The notes under the pieces were generated by a model that was given only the letters and a program-made list of their open reading frames with translations, made no database searches and was not told the origin of the DNA. Of a stretch of DNA of 64,000 nt, positions 46,958 to 57,320 are shown piece after piece. Where the stretch lies: the NCBI GenBank assembly GCA_036365515.1, contig CM070877.1, forward strand, positions 56,518,475-56,582,474. The letters are read 5' to 3'. This DNA comes from Torymus aiolomorphi (Eukaryota; Arthropoda; Insecta; Hymenoptera; Torymidae). The position numbers and the translations under genes are program-made. Positions within the stretch are counted from its first letter, which is position 1. Each line of letters opens with the position of its first letter.

Positions 46958-48250
46958 TCATCTAAATAAGAGAACGCGTATGGCTCTAGTTCGGGCCCTA
47001 TGACTGTCAATCATGCGCTGAAAGGTGGCTCCTGCGTTCGACAATCCGTATGGCATTCTTTTAAATTGAAATAACCCCAGACCGGGTATTGAGAATGCCG
47101 TAATCTCCCGCGATTCTTCTTTCAAAGGGATTTGATGGTATGCGCTGCTCAGATCTAAGGTTGATATATAACGGGCGGCTTGGAACTTCCGTCGAATCTG
47201 ATCCATATTTGGCAGCGGATACGCATCTCCCTTTGCGGCCGCATTCACCTTTCTCATGTCGATCACCATACGATGTTTATTGCCAGCTTTCGGCACCATG
47301 AAAGCAGGACTGGCCCAGGGGCTCGATGAAGGCTCGATCAATCCGGCTGCAAGCATCTCTCGAACTTGTCGATACATTTCCTCTTCCAATTTTCTGGAAA
47401 TCGGGTATTGTTTCTGCCGGATTGGTCGAGTTTTGCCAACGTCTATCTCGTGCTCGGCATAATTAGTGCAGCCCAGTGGAGCGTCTGCTGCTGGTAGTAC
47501 TCTTGTTAAAAGAGCTTGTAAGCGCTGGTATTCTTCCAGCGTAATATCGGCGAGACCCGCTGAAAAAGCTTTCATCGTGTCGATGGAGGCGATCTTGATC
47601 TGTGTTGGATCATTTGGATCTGACGAAGAGACACAGGCTAATTCCAGTCCTACACTCTGACCGGATTTTCCCACTATCAGCCTGTTCTATACGGGGTCGT
47701 GCGTTGTCTCAAATGCGCGGACGAAATTGGAACCGACATAACAGTCAACTTCCAGTTCTGGTATTATTGAAACCAGTATGTCTCGTTTGACCCCACCCAA
47801 CTCGAACAGGAGTTCCACATGTCCCGTTACGCGGAGCAGGTTGTTGCCAGCACCTCTGGCGCCTGCTCCCATAGCTGGCCGGAACGTACGTCCGCATTCG
47901 GTAGCTAGTTGCAGTCCCGTCACCATCACCGTTCTCGAGGCTCCAGTATCGTATAGTGCCCGAATGCGGAACCCTCCGATCCCCACCTGTACCCACCAAC
48001 GCAGCCCGTTGGGTTGTACAGGAATTTGATTGGAGCTAGGTTCTAGCTCCTTCATGGAGTTGTTCCGTTGTCCGACTTTCTCTTTGTCTGGACATTGTTC
48101 AGCCTTGACCTGACTGGCAGCTGCCACCAGGTCGGTTGGTATCTCGTCCTTCTTCCTCGACTCTTTCTGGGCCTCTAGAGTGGTCTCGGCGGATTTGGAC
48201 CCAATCTCGCCGGTTCTCGTTTCCCGAACAGTCGGGGCAAAACGAGCCAT
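46958..48250 (-). pseudogene. Gypsy protease and reverse transcriptase
   Basis: The protease lies at about 47,690-48,010: FRIRALYDTGASRTVM holds the DTGA active site. An in-frame TAG at 47,687-47,689 is followed in the same frame by the linker and reverse transcriptase (47,674-46,958): VDIGKTRPIRQKQYP-like start, PSSSPWASPAFMVPKAGNKH, ISTLDLSSAYHQIPL (catalytic Asp), RMPYGLSNAGATFQRMI. A frameshift near 46,990 separates this from the YLDD box. The order protease, reverse transcriptase, RNase H is that of Gypsy/Ty3 elements. At least three lesions show it is inactive. Confidence 0.87.
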
Positions 48251-49896
48251 GGTAACCTATTTTGCCGCAGCCCCAACACGTTATGGGTCCGGCCGGTTTG
48301 TCGCTCTTACGCTCGGGTCCTCCGCCGGTATCGCTCTTCTTACCGTCACCGGTTAATATTCGGTTCTCTTTCTCTTTCCCTCTAGGGGTGTTCGCCGGTG
48401 ACGGTTTGTGTTTTTCGTGGCGATTTTCACCTTTCTTCCTTGGGTTGTGGCCAGATGTACGAGCGTTTTGTTTGCTGCGTAACTCGTTCAGTCCGGCCTC
48501 TAACCTCGATATAGCGGTCAGTATCGACTGATCCGCCAAGGTTTCTTTGCCTGCGAGGCCATTGTACCCTCCAGAGTTCACTCCAGAGATTTTTGGCTTC
48601 GCAGGTTTCACACTCCTTGACTTATAGGCTGCTTCAGGCAACATAGTCAATTCCGGAGGCGGCGGAGGGCGGAAGGTTTTCTCCATATCGAGTTAGTTCG
48701 GCTTCCCTCGCCATCTCTTGTAACTCGTCGATATCTTTGAAGTCGGCTCTCCTCACCAAACTTTGGAGTCCCGGCCTCAAGTTTCGATGGAGCATGTCAA
48801 GTTGCGTTTCTAAGTTCGGTATCGGATCCATTTTTCTTATAATAACCAGGAGGCAGGTTATGTAATCTCTCGCGAGTTCATCTTCTCCCTGTGTCCTGGC
48901 GGTTGCTTCCATCAATAAGCGTTGTTGGTAACCTCTTCCGGTTCCGTACCGACGCCGAGCTGCCGAACAGAAGTCTGACCATGTGTTCCACTTGTGTTTT
49001 TCTACCTGGAACCACATGGCTGCCACGCCTTTTAGTAGTTCCGGCAAGGTCTGGAATACCTCTGCTTCGAACAGGCTAGTCGATCCGCGGCACGCTTCTA
49101 CTTTCTCCAGGAAAGCTTCTATGCTCTGGCCTCTATCGCCAGAGAACGACACGTTCCACTTCCTCACTGTGAGTCCGACGTCAACAATGGGGAAGGTTCG
49201 CCTTCTTAACGACGAATCTTCGACTCCACTGGCGCCGAGGTTCTCGGAGGTTTCATTCCTCGAGAATCCTCCCCCCCCCCCAGGTTCTGCCACAGTTACC
49301 CAACAGTGGCTGGGACCTGTCACCTAAGTGCGCCTGGGGGGTCGATGCTCCGTCTCGATGCGGATCGACGGGGAACTGGCACATATATGTCTTGTCCGGT
49401 CGTCTTCCATCCTAGTGCTAGATGCTGCTCCTTGTGTTGCGCAGGTTGCACGCAATGTTTTGTTTTCCTGCATCATGTTACCGCAGAACTCTAAAAATGC
49501 TTCTGGCACCAGGAACTTCATGCCGGATGCGGATGTCATCACTGCCATCGGCTCGGAAAACTGTGCCAGCGTCGAGTCGTCTACCACAGAACTCTGGTTA
49601 ACTAAATTGCTAGAGTCCTGTTGGCTCGAATATTCTGTGGTTTTACCGCCTGTTATTTCTTTTTCTGTCGGCTGTGGCGGCGCGGCTTCTTTTATTGCCA
49701 ACCTTGTTGCCTCAAGGTTGGCTCTTGTCGTATTGTCCTCTGCCAGCATGGTTAACGGGTGTGGTTCGTCCATGGATTCACACGTTATGTTCTCCCATGC
49801 TGGTGGAAGGTCTTCCGTGCTGTGTTCTTGAATGAAGCTGGTCCGGAGGTTTTCTCTCTTTATGAGCAGGGAATATTCATCCTGCCCTTCTTCCAT
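48099..49896 (-). pseudogene. Gypsy gag, with an in-frame stop and a zinc knuckle
   Basis: The start MEEGQDEYSLLIKRE is at 49,896. The first part (to 49,324) ends at a TAG (49,324-49,326), and the next part continues in the same frame to 48,634 with the capsid-like segment KWNVSFSGDRGQSIEAFLEK and WSDFCSAARRRYGTGRGYQQ. A shift in the overlap 48,634-48,686 leads to a frame with a zinc knuckle ITCWGCGKIGYHGSFC (Cys-X2-Cys-X5-His-X3-Cys, one residue off the usual spacing). The overlaps could be natural frameshift sites or lesions. Opposite-strand frames in this region are shadows of the GC-rich coding sequence. Confidence 0.8.
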
Positions 49897-50837
49897 TTGA
49901 AAATCCTCAGGTTCGTATATTACAAGCAGCTACTGCGACATCCTGTTCATCTTTATAAATTTAGAGCCGCTGGTTTTTAAATTCAGTGTCTGTAGATGAT
50001 CGTCTACTTCTTTTGCCGTCAAACATTGGCACCAATTTCCGATGGCTTCCTCTATATTCTGCGCCATGTTGAATTCTTGTTTCGCTTGAAGTCTTCTTTG
50101 CACGCGCTTGAATGTGTATTTCAGAGTGTGGTTGTGTGTGCGGTTTGTATTTAAGGGATCGTTCCCTAAGGAGCACCTCTTAATTTATAAATCAATAAAT
50201 AAATATATATAAACAATTTATAATATATTATAGTTCTACCTAACCTCCACACTCTGAATTTCACTTCGAGTTGCAGAGGGTTAGATACCAGTCGCTCGGT
50301 TTCAAAACGCCCTGGCTGATTTTCTTTTTAATTTGCCAGTAATTGGTGCTTCGATCCCGATTTAGCACGAATTACTAGTTTGTGACTGTTTTTCAGCTGT
50401 TTTACAATGTGTACTCTGTAAAAAAAATTAAATGCCAGCCAGGTCACCGCGGGTTCGAATCTACCCCTCAGTTCGATTCTTTGTCTCTGGTTCGAATCCC
50501 CTGAGGGTATTATCTATACTAGCCTTCACTAGGCTAGCAACTGGTATCGATTAAACCCTCGTCACAAATTTAGTCGAGTGTTCAATCCCCTGATGCTTCC
50601 CCTCACAAATTTTTATTATTGTTTAAACAAATTATAATTATTGTTTAAACAAACAAAAGTTTCGCTCGGCATTTAATTTGGCCTAGGCGTACCGTATCTG
50701 ACTATTTGACACGATAATCTATATAAAAAAAAAAAATAGCAACTTTGTAGCCTACAGCAATTTATCTTGATTTTTCTCAAAAATCTTCGAACTTCTACCG
50801 CCAGAGGGTTTGCTGTAGGTTACAAAGTTGCAAAGTC
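49897..50837 (-). other. Gypsy 5' leader region, rearranged
   Basis: This lies between gag and the truncated right LTR. A minus-strand frame at 49,961-50,176 is Arg/Lys-rich with no known domain. Around 50,440-50,520 there are several tRNA T-arm-like pieces (GGGTTCGAATC, GGTTCGAATCCCC), perhaps derived from primer-binding sequences. A hairpin lies at 50,739-50,831. The usual LTR end and primer-binding site are lost. Confidence 0.55.
50739..50831. repeat. Hairpin at the broken edge of the right LTR
   Basis: The arms GCAACTTTGTAGCCTACAGCAA and the complement of TTGCTGTAGGTTACAAAGTTGC match with one mismatch, separated by ~49 bases. It touches the LTR breakpoint within seven bases. Confidence 0.7.
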
Positions 50838-51428
50838 CCAGGTACGACGAGCCTGGACAAGCGGTTATGCGGAGCTAATATGCGGCGCGGAAGAATGCGT
50901 GCACGCTTACCTTTTACCCAATTTAGCAACGGCTCAAGTAGTTGATCGGTCTCGGACGTGTCTGGTCTTACTTCCTGAGTGGTATAAAAAATCTTGATGC
51001 TGCGGTGGAGCGGACACGAAAAGTGCTATTACTTCCTCCAGACACTAAGTGGTTTGAGTGCGGCAGGTGATACTAGCCTGTCGCACTTGAACTTTGCACT
51101 TTAACGCGCGAAAACCGCAGAAGTACTTCAATACACTATTTTTGTATATCACGAGCAAAACTCTCGTGATTCGCGCTCTGACACGGTACTTCTTTTCAAA
51201 AGAACGAACAAGTCTTCTTTTAATAACAGGCGAAACAAGGTGGAGCGAAACCAAAAGCAGTTGCAGAATACCGTAGCTAACTATAAGATGGCCCGCCGGC
51301 TCACCGCGATCCGCTAGTCATCATGTCGATGCAGCTCAGATTCTGCATCGACGCGCCATCTCGCGTTCGCGCGCATGAGTTACTTCAACTACGGCTTAAA
51401 CTCGACGTCGGTACAGCAGGCCGTGACA
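50838..51428 (-). repeat. Truncated right LTR (5' LTR relative to the genes)
   Basis: It matches 44,886-45,476 base for base in length (591 bp) with a limited number of substitutions; the remaining ~816 bp of the LTR are missing. Confidence 0.88.
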
Positions 51429-51454
51429 ATGTTTATTTCTGTGTTTTGAATAAA

Positions 51455-51494
51455 GGCCTGATGATGTTGACGTACTAAGCCAACGAAACATTGC
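51455..51494 (+). ncRNA. Hammerhead motif in the longer Penelope copy
   Basis: CTGATGA is intact, stem II is GTTGAC/GCCAAC with one mismatch, then GAAAC and ATTGCC. It may retain weak activity; the intact version is at 37,432-37,472. Confidence 0.6.
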
Positions 51495-51570
51495 CATAAA
51501 GAAATAAGATCTTTTCAATTTTTTGCCTGCAAAGATCGTCCCCAGAACTATTTAATATAACAAATATAAT

Positions 51571-52090
51571 ATACAATATCTCCTCCAAACTTCAAGCTGA
51601 TGTATAAAGTTTTACTCGGGTAGTTGCGATTTGAAAAAAGGTATGAAAAATATAACATCTTAAATATCTCTACAATTTATCAAACAATCTCTTTGCTCAA
51701 AGAACTCATCCAATAGATATGCAAAGATAACCTCATTACTCCAGTTATCGAAGAGCAAAGAAGATATTTTTGCCAATTCACTGCCAATTCATTGGCCCAT
51801 GGCTTCCTCAAACATAATTCGCTGACCCCTTTAATTAAATTTTAATAACAATTTTTGCAACAATTTATTACATAATTATAAATAAATTAATTTATGAAGA
51901 TTAAAAAGTACTAATTTTAAAATTATGTATAAAATATGGAGAAAGTAATATGTATTATTTATTTTTTTAAATTATGTGTGAAAACAAAATAAAATAATTG
52001 ATTGTAATATTGTCGTCAAAACCTTTTCCAATTCCTAAATAACATTAACTTTCAATTATATTTTCTTTGTGAACATTCACAAAAAAATAT
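51571..52090. repeat. Fragment of the 315-bp dispersed repeat, then AT-rich DNA
   Basis: The segment 51,580-51,810 resembles units at 19.1-20.0 kb (TTGCGATTTGAAAAA; CAATCTCTTTGC.CAAAGAACTC) and ends in the TGCCAATTCATTGGC motif. From 51,830 to 52,090 it is AT-rich with nothing recognisable. Confidence 0.5.
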
Positions 52091-52094
52091 TCTC

Positions 52095-52985
52095 GTACCC
52101 CCTTCATCCATTATTTGGCGAGGTTCCGGACAGGTTTTGACATCAGCAATTTTTTTGTAGACTCACAACGTACCCTCGAACTTATTTCCACTGCAAAATT
52201 TTTCCTCGTTTGATATGCACGATTGTCAGATTTTTTTTTTTCGTTCTTGCACCCGCTAAATCCCCTATTTGGCAAGGTCCGGACGGGTTTTGACATCGGC
52301 AATTTTTTTGTAGACCCACAACGTTCCCCCGAACTTATTTCCACTGCAAAATTTTTCCCCATTTGATATGCCCAATCGTCAGATTTTTTTTTCGTTCTCG
52401 CACCCCCTTCATCACCTACTTGGCAAGGTTCCGGACGGGTTTTGACATCGGCAATTTTTTTGTAGACACACAACGTGCCCCCGAAGTTATTTCCATTGCA
52501 AAATTTTTCCTCATTTGATACGCGCGATCGTCAGTTTTTTTTTCGATCTCGCATCCACTTCATCTCCTATTTGGCAAGGTTCCGGACGGGTTTTGACATC
52601 GGCAATTTTTTTGTAGACCCACAACGTGCCCCCGAACTTATTTCCACTGCAAAATTTTTCATCATTTGATACGCGCGATCGTCAGATTTTTTTTTTTTTC
52701 GTTCTCGCACCCCCTTCATCCCCTATTTGGGAAGGTACCGGACGGGTTTTGACATCGGCAATTTTTTTGTAGATACACACCGTGCCCCCGAAGTTATTTC
52801 CATTGCAAAATTTTTCCTCATTTGATATGCGCGATCGTCAGATTTTTTTTCGTTCTCGCACACCCTTCATCCCCTATTTGGCAAGGTTCCGGACGGGTTT
52901 TGACATCGGCAATTTTTTTGTGGACCCACAACGTTCCCCCGAACTTATTGCGACTGTAAAATTTTTCTTATTTGATAATGGTTTT
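52095..52985. repeat. ~154-bp tandem satellite, about six units
   Basis: Units share CCTATTTGGCAAGGTTCCGG, ACGGGTTTTGACATCGGCAA, TTTTTTTGTAGACCCACAAC, GTTATTTCCATTGCAAAATT and CGATCGTCAGATTTTTTT. The GGACGGGTTTTGACATCGG block recurs near 52,120 (variant), 52,272, 52,431, 52,584, 52,738 and 52,890. Frames in both directions are repeat-derived. Confidence 0.92.
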
Positions 52986-53224
52986 AAAAATAATTTTCTT
53001 TCTGTGTGATATACCTGTAGGGGTAGATTTAGGGGTGAGTTTGGGGGTAGTTACCTTTAGAATACCTTTTTTGTTTATATTTATCACTTCTATAACATTA
53101 TTTAACAGTTAATTCAGTTTTGAGCGGAAATGGCGATGTTCGAATTTTCGTTCACGATGAACGATAGAAAGTTCAGTCATATATTTTACTAGTTCCCATA
53201 CCCATGCACACATAGTCACACTAT
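52986..53224. other. Short spacer, no gene seen
   Basis: It contains GGGGTAGATTTAGGGGTGAG and the phrase TTCACGATGAACG, which also occurs near 3,826. Nothing else identified. Confidence 0.4.
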
Positions 53225-54820
53225 TTTAGCAGTGCAGTCTGCTTACTATGACGTTTTCGAAATCCTACTTGAAACGGGGTCAAGCAGGTTGTTTTTCTCG
53301 AAAAAGTCGTTTAGCTGTGCAAATACAACACGTTCCATGATTTTTGATAATTCTGGGAGATTGGAGATTGGTCGTGTATCTGCCATAGAATTCATGTTTT
53401 CCATTTTTGCCAATGGCAGCAGCACTGCACGTTTCCACGATTTTGGGAATCTCCCATCAGCTTGAGATTTGTTTATTAATTTGATGAGAGGCTCTGTTAA
53501 TGATAGTGTCAGTATCTTTACGACTTCCGAGAAATTCCATCAATGACTGCGGCCTTCGATGACGTTTCTGCAACAACAGTTAATAGTTGTTGTGTAGTTA
53601 CTAGACGAAATGAGAATTCTCTCGCCGTATTAGAATGGGGCTGTAGAATTAGTATTTCTTCGAAGTCTTGCTGCTCAAGTGGAAGTGAATTTCCGCTGAT
53701 TGAAGCATAATATGTTGAGGTCATGAACTAAGAAGTAGTCAAGCGGCGATGGTAGTTTTGAGCGAGTAAAGCCAAAGTTGTTGAGAATTTTCCATTTGTC
53801 TCTTGAGGTAGAGGTTGTATTTAGTTTCGTGATATAATAATTATGTTAAGGTGTATCTAGTAAATTTTTGACTATTGCTCAAAGAAATCTGAATCGAGTA
53901 TAGTCAACTAATTGCCCAGAATTTTTGGCAATTTTATAGGCACTATCCCGTCGGTGCATTAAAACTCGAATGGTACTTGAAACCTAGGATTTCCTTCTCG
54001 TAGAAATTATTATTTTTTGCAGCGGGGCGGCTGAGTTTAATGCAGAGATGATTGTTGTTGAAACGGCCTCTGTCAGATGATCAATGTCATTTTGATCTTC
54101 GGTATTCGGAGGCTCAGCAGTAGTAAACAAAAGTAACTCTAAATTAAAACCCAAATTACGTGGTGCATATTGCTCGAGTGTAGATTTGACCGTTTCATTA
54201 AATGCTCCATGGTCAATTCTTTTAACGTTACGGACCCAGATCTGCTTAGATGCTTTCGGAGATAGTGTAAATTTGAACTCAATGGAAAACATTGAAGAGC
54301 TGATTCAGCGTGTAGAATAAATACATCAATCCACGTGCATGTCAGCCTACCTCTCCACACCATATGGTGCGTGGGTTCTGATGGCACTAAAAATAAGGAT
54401 GATGATTTTAACTGAGAGCTTAGATTTTGAGAATCATGCTGTTGCTTTGACATACTGATATTGAAATCACCGGTAATTATAATTTTTCCATATGAGGACA
54501 TCAAGTCCGTCAGATCGTCAAGAAAATCTGCTGGATATTTTGTCTTTGGAGGGCGGTAAACAACGCCGAAGAGAATTTTATTCGATCCGGTGCTCACTTC
54601 GAGTAGCAGGTACTCTGGTTCTTCGTGCTTACTAGAGTCAGATTGGACAAGGATTTTTAGTCCTATTCTCATACATAGTCCAATGCCGCCTCCTTCTCTT
54701 GTATGACTATCATCATGCCTGTAAAACCTAAATCCTTCTAGAGCAACTACATTATCATTGCCGATCCTCTTCAGAAACTTTACGGTAATTGCAATTATGT
54801 TGCATTGAGTTTCTCATGAG
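53225..54820 (-). mobile_element. Truncated Jockey/CR1-like non-LTR retrotransposon
   Basis: Read on the minus strand. The endonuclease (54,815 to about 54,000) shows SHTREGGGIGLCMRIG, LLLEVSTGSNKILFGVVYRP (Tyr-Arg-Pro motif) and IIITGDFNISMS (catalytic Asp and Asn). A linker follows (53,984-54,292 and 53,518-53,724). The start of the reverse transcriptase has ADTRPISNLPELSKIMERVV and, after one frameshift, QVGFRKRHSKQTALLK at about 53,240. The element then ends, so most of the reverse transcriptase is missing. Frames are broken at several points. Plus-strand frames here are shadows. Confidence 0.8.
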
Positions 54821-55482
54821 GAAATAGTACGTTACGATACGAGTGCGCAAAGTAGGTGATTTACGCACGAGTGGAGTTTGTCGCCCGAGCGAAGCGAGTT
54901 TAATTATATACATAGTTTAATGTACGGTGTGATTCTACTGCTAGATGCCTATAGAACTATAGATAGGTTTCGGCCACTGGGGCCGAATGAAGACATGCGC
55001 GGCTCTACCAATATTAAATAATCAACTACATTCAATGTTTGCAAGTTTAGCGTACTTTGATAGCACCGTGTCGCGCGTGCAACGAAAATAACAAGAACTT
55101 ACTTCTGCTGAATTATTCGTGCCGTCCAATGCATTGGTAGTACGAGGCTGCTTTTGTTTCCACGCCTTGTCTTAATGTAATGGTTGAACATGTTTTTTTT
55201 TTTTTTTTGAGGAGGTTAGGAAAAAAAGCATTTACGCATACAAAGATGTTATATAGGGCTCGACCATTCCTGGTAATACCTCCCTGCTGATGTTCTGTAG
55301 CAGGGACTCCCCCCGACGTGGTTATAAATTATTGCTAGTGGTAATTAATTAGCTAAAAATGAGCTAAAAATTATAGGATGTGTGTTTTTGATTACGCTGA
55401 CTTTGCTATTGGAGCTTGATAGATCCCCTCCCCGCGACTTCCCCCCACGGGAGCCGCCGTTAGGCATTACTTTCAGCCTCTC
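54821..55482. other. Unassigned spacer
   Basis: It contains ACGATACGAGTGCGCAAAGTAG and CGAGCGAAGCGAGTTTAA near 54,835-54,905, a poly-T run near 55,194-55,208 and a GC-rich patch with C-runs near 55,306-55,450. No gene seen. Confidence 0.45.
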
Positions 55483-56202
55483 TACACGGAAAAAAATTTG
55501 GAAGCCTGGGATGTAGGAGGTATGGAATTAACAGAAATCCAAAAAATACCGTTTTTGTACGCGTCCAAAATTGAATGTAGTCACTTCCAAATTGAATTGC
55601 ATGGACTCCAACAATTTCGGTTGTGTACGGATCTCAAAATGGGATTATGTGTATGCCATGTTGGAATGGCGGGGACTCCGAGACTTTCGGTACCGTCGAG
55701 ATCCGCCCGATGGAGTCCTCAGGCCCCCATTCTTGGTATCTCGGCGGGTCGACTATACATTCAGACGTATTTCACGCGCGCCGCTTCATAAATATACTAA
55801 TATAATCTATATAAAGGGTTCAAAACGTGTGTGCTATATTATACTATAATAATATTTTGATATATAATGATGAAACGCATATATATATATGAGAAAAACG
55901 CGCGCAAATGCGGACCGTTCCCCTTCTCTCAACGCTGTCGCGCCACGATACCAGAGATGGGGGCCTCAGACGTCCAAAGTGGAATCGCTACAATACCGGA
56001 AATCTCGGAGTCTGGGGATGACCGAATTGGAGTTCAGAACATACGTTTTTGAATCGTGAAGACTCCGAAGATATTGGATTCTTACAGGTTCAACTTTGGA
56101 TGCGCCTTAATTCCAAATTCGTCATAAATTAAGACGATCGATGGTATTGCACGGAGTCCATATATACCGGAGGTCTGGAGATCCTAAATTTTTTTCCATG
56201 TA
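55483..56202. mobile_element. MITE with TACACGGAAAAAAATTT inverted ends
   Basis: The left end TACACGGAAAAAAATTTGGA and the complement of the right end (TACATGGAAAAAAATTTAGGA) match. Related blocks in inverted order include GATACC.AGA.TGGGGGCC near 55,725 and 55,945. The interior has AT-rich DNA and degenerate GGAGTCC motifs. The open frames at 55,498-55,849 lie within it and have no domain. Target duplication not resolved. Confidence 0.6.
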
Positions 56203-56432
56203 CTATGGATGTATCAAGAAAAGTCACCGCGTCCCATCCACCCTGTGAGACAAGCAGATAGCTCCCTATGTCCTCAGGGGATCGTGCATCACCCCATGCG
56301 ACCCGAAACCGCTCTCTTCCTCAAACCTCGGGCACTGGTATATTATATGTTCCACATCCTCGTCGTGTGTGTGCGTACGTACGTGCGTGCGTGCGTGCGT
56401 GTAGGAGGGAGGGAAGGAGGGGGAGAGAGAGA
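56203..56432. repeat. Spacer with GTGC/GTGT and purine microsatellites
   Basis: GTGTGTGCGTACGTACGTGC and repeats span 56,364-56,402; a GGAGGGAGGGAAGG purine run lies at 56,403-56,432. No gene. Confidence 0.85.
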
Positions 56433-57052
56433 TGCTATGTCGTTGTGTACGCTATTGTCCATATTTTTCTACCACTCCCTATAGCTCTCCCTCTTGTTTC
56501 TTCGTTAGCTCTTCTTTTAAGTTCACTATTCCAATGTTGTATTGTATAACGTGGAGCTTACTGGGCAACGCCGACTCACTCCTTCCACCGTTTCCAATTC
56601 CCCAACTATCTCCTCTTCAATTCTTATTTTGCATATCGTCTCACCCTTCTCTTTTCGATCATTCTCCAAATTTTTGCACTTTTTAGCTTATCGAATCCCG
56701 CCTTCTTGTCTGCAAAGCATATTATTTCTGTAATTCTGTAATTCTTTCCTTAAGTGTGTAAATTGCATTTATCATTCCATTCGGCTTCGTTTGATTTCTC
56801 GACTTGCCCCGCCGCCTTCCTCTTTTTAGTTTATCTATGGCTTTTCTAGTATCTCTTTCTTCTCCATTTTTCTTCCTCCTTCTCCTCCCTCCTTGGGTAT
56901 TCTTACTTTCCTTTTCCTTGTAGCTATTTATCCTATCTCTTCCTTCGAGCAGTTTTCTAAAGAACGTTGTCCATTCACTTCCTTCTATTCCCTTTGGTAA
57001 GCTACTCTTTTTCTTGTTTTCTCCATTTATTATCTTCCAAAATTGTTTTTCC
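56433..57052 (-). mobile_element. Older purine-rich non-LTR retrotransposon, downstream fragment
   Basis: The minus strand reads a Lys/Arg/Glu-rich frame with EKQFWKIINGENKKK, GSEWTTFFRKLLEGRD and KAIDKLKRGRR, the segment normally between endonuclease and reverse transcriptase. It is the continuation of the element at 61,606-63,425, separated by the inserted 4.5-kb element. Many stops; dead. Confidence 0.65.
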
Positions 57053-57320
57053 GATCTATTTATTTATTGAAACCAGGTTACCTTACATAGATTTACATAG
57101 GTAAAATACAGATATATATAAATTATACATATTGTATATCGCAGAGATGCACTAGGCATCTGTACGCGATCCGGCATATACAAAATTAAAAATAAAGAAA
57201 ACTTAATACTAAAATTATAATCGCAATAAAATTTTTGACGTTATCAATATGTAACAGTGCTTTTATGAATATATAACAGACTTATTAGTACTATACCAAA
57301 TAGTACTATCACAATTGATA

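Larger units (their letters stand above)
44070..51428 (-). mobile_element. Gypsy-type LTR retrotransposon, 7.36 kb, with internal deletions
   Basis: It starts TGTCACGG and ends CCGTGACA, with ATGT duplicated at 44,066-44,069 and 51,429-51,432 inside the Penelope 3' region. Genes are on the minus strand, in order gag, protease, reverse transcriptase and partial RNase H; integrase is missing. The complete LTR is on the left; the right LTR is truncated to 591 bp. The LTR portions shared are nearly identical, with roughly a few percent difference by eye. Confidence 0.92.
40256..51570 (+). mobile_element. Longer Penelope-like element, split by a mariner and a Gypsy element
   Basis: The element runs 40,256-41,131, 42,379-44,069 and 51,433-51,570. 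The first part begins with ATGGATGGCGTC at the junction with the preceding copy's 3' end, a tandem arrangement typical of Penelope elements. It has an N-terminal region, a reverse transcriptase, a GIY-YIG endonuclease and a 3' region with a hammerhead motif. Both insertions are flanked by clean target duplications, and the other copies supply the uninterrupted sequence. Confidence 0.85.

Noticed and set aside
48262..49831. Plus-strand frames up to 167 codons
   Set aside because: Antisense shadows of GC-rich gag.
50440..50520. tRNA gene from GGTTCGAATCCCC
   Set aside because: Several T-arm-like pieces in a row but no matching A-box, D-arm or acceptor stem; probably primer-site or tRNA-derived debris in the LTR element.
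55498..55849. Overlapping plus-strand frames of 60-97 codons
   Set aside because: They lie within a MITE; no domain and different frames overlap without preference.
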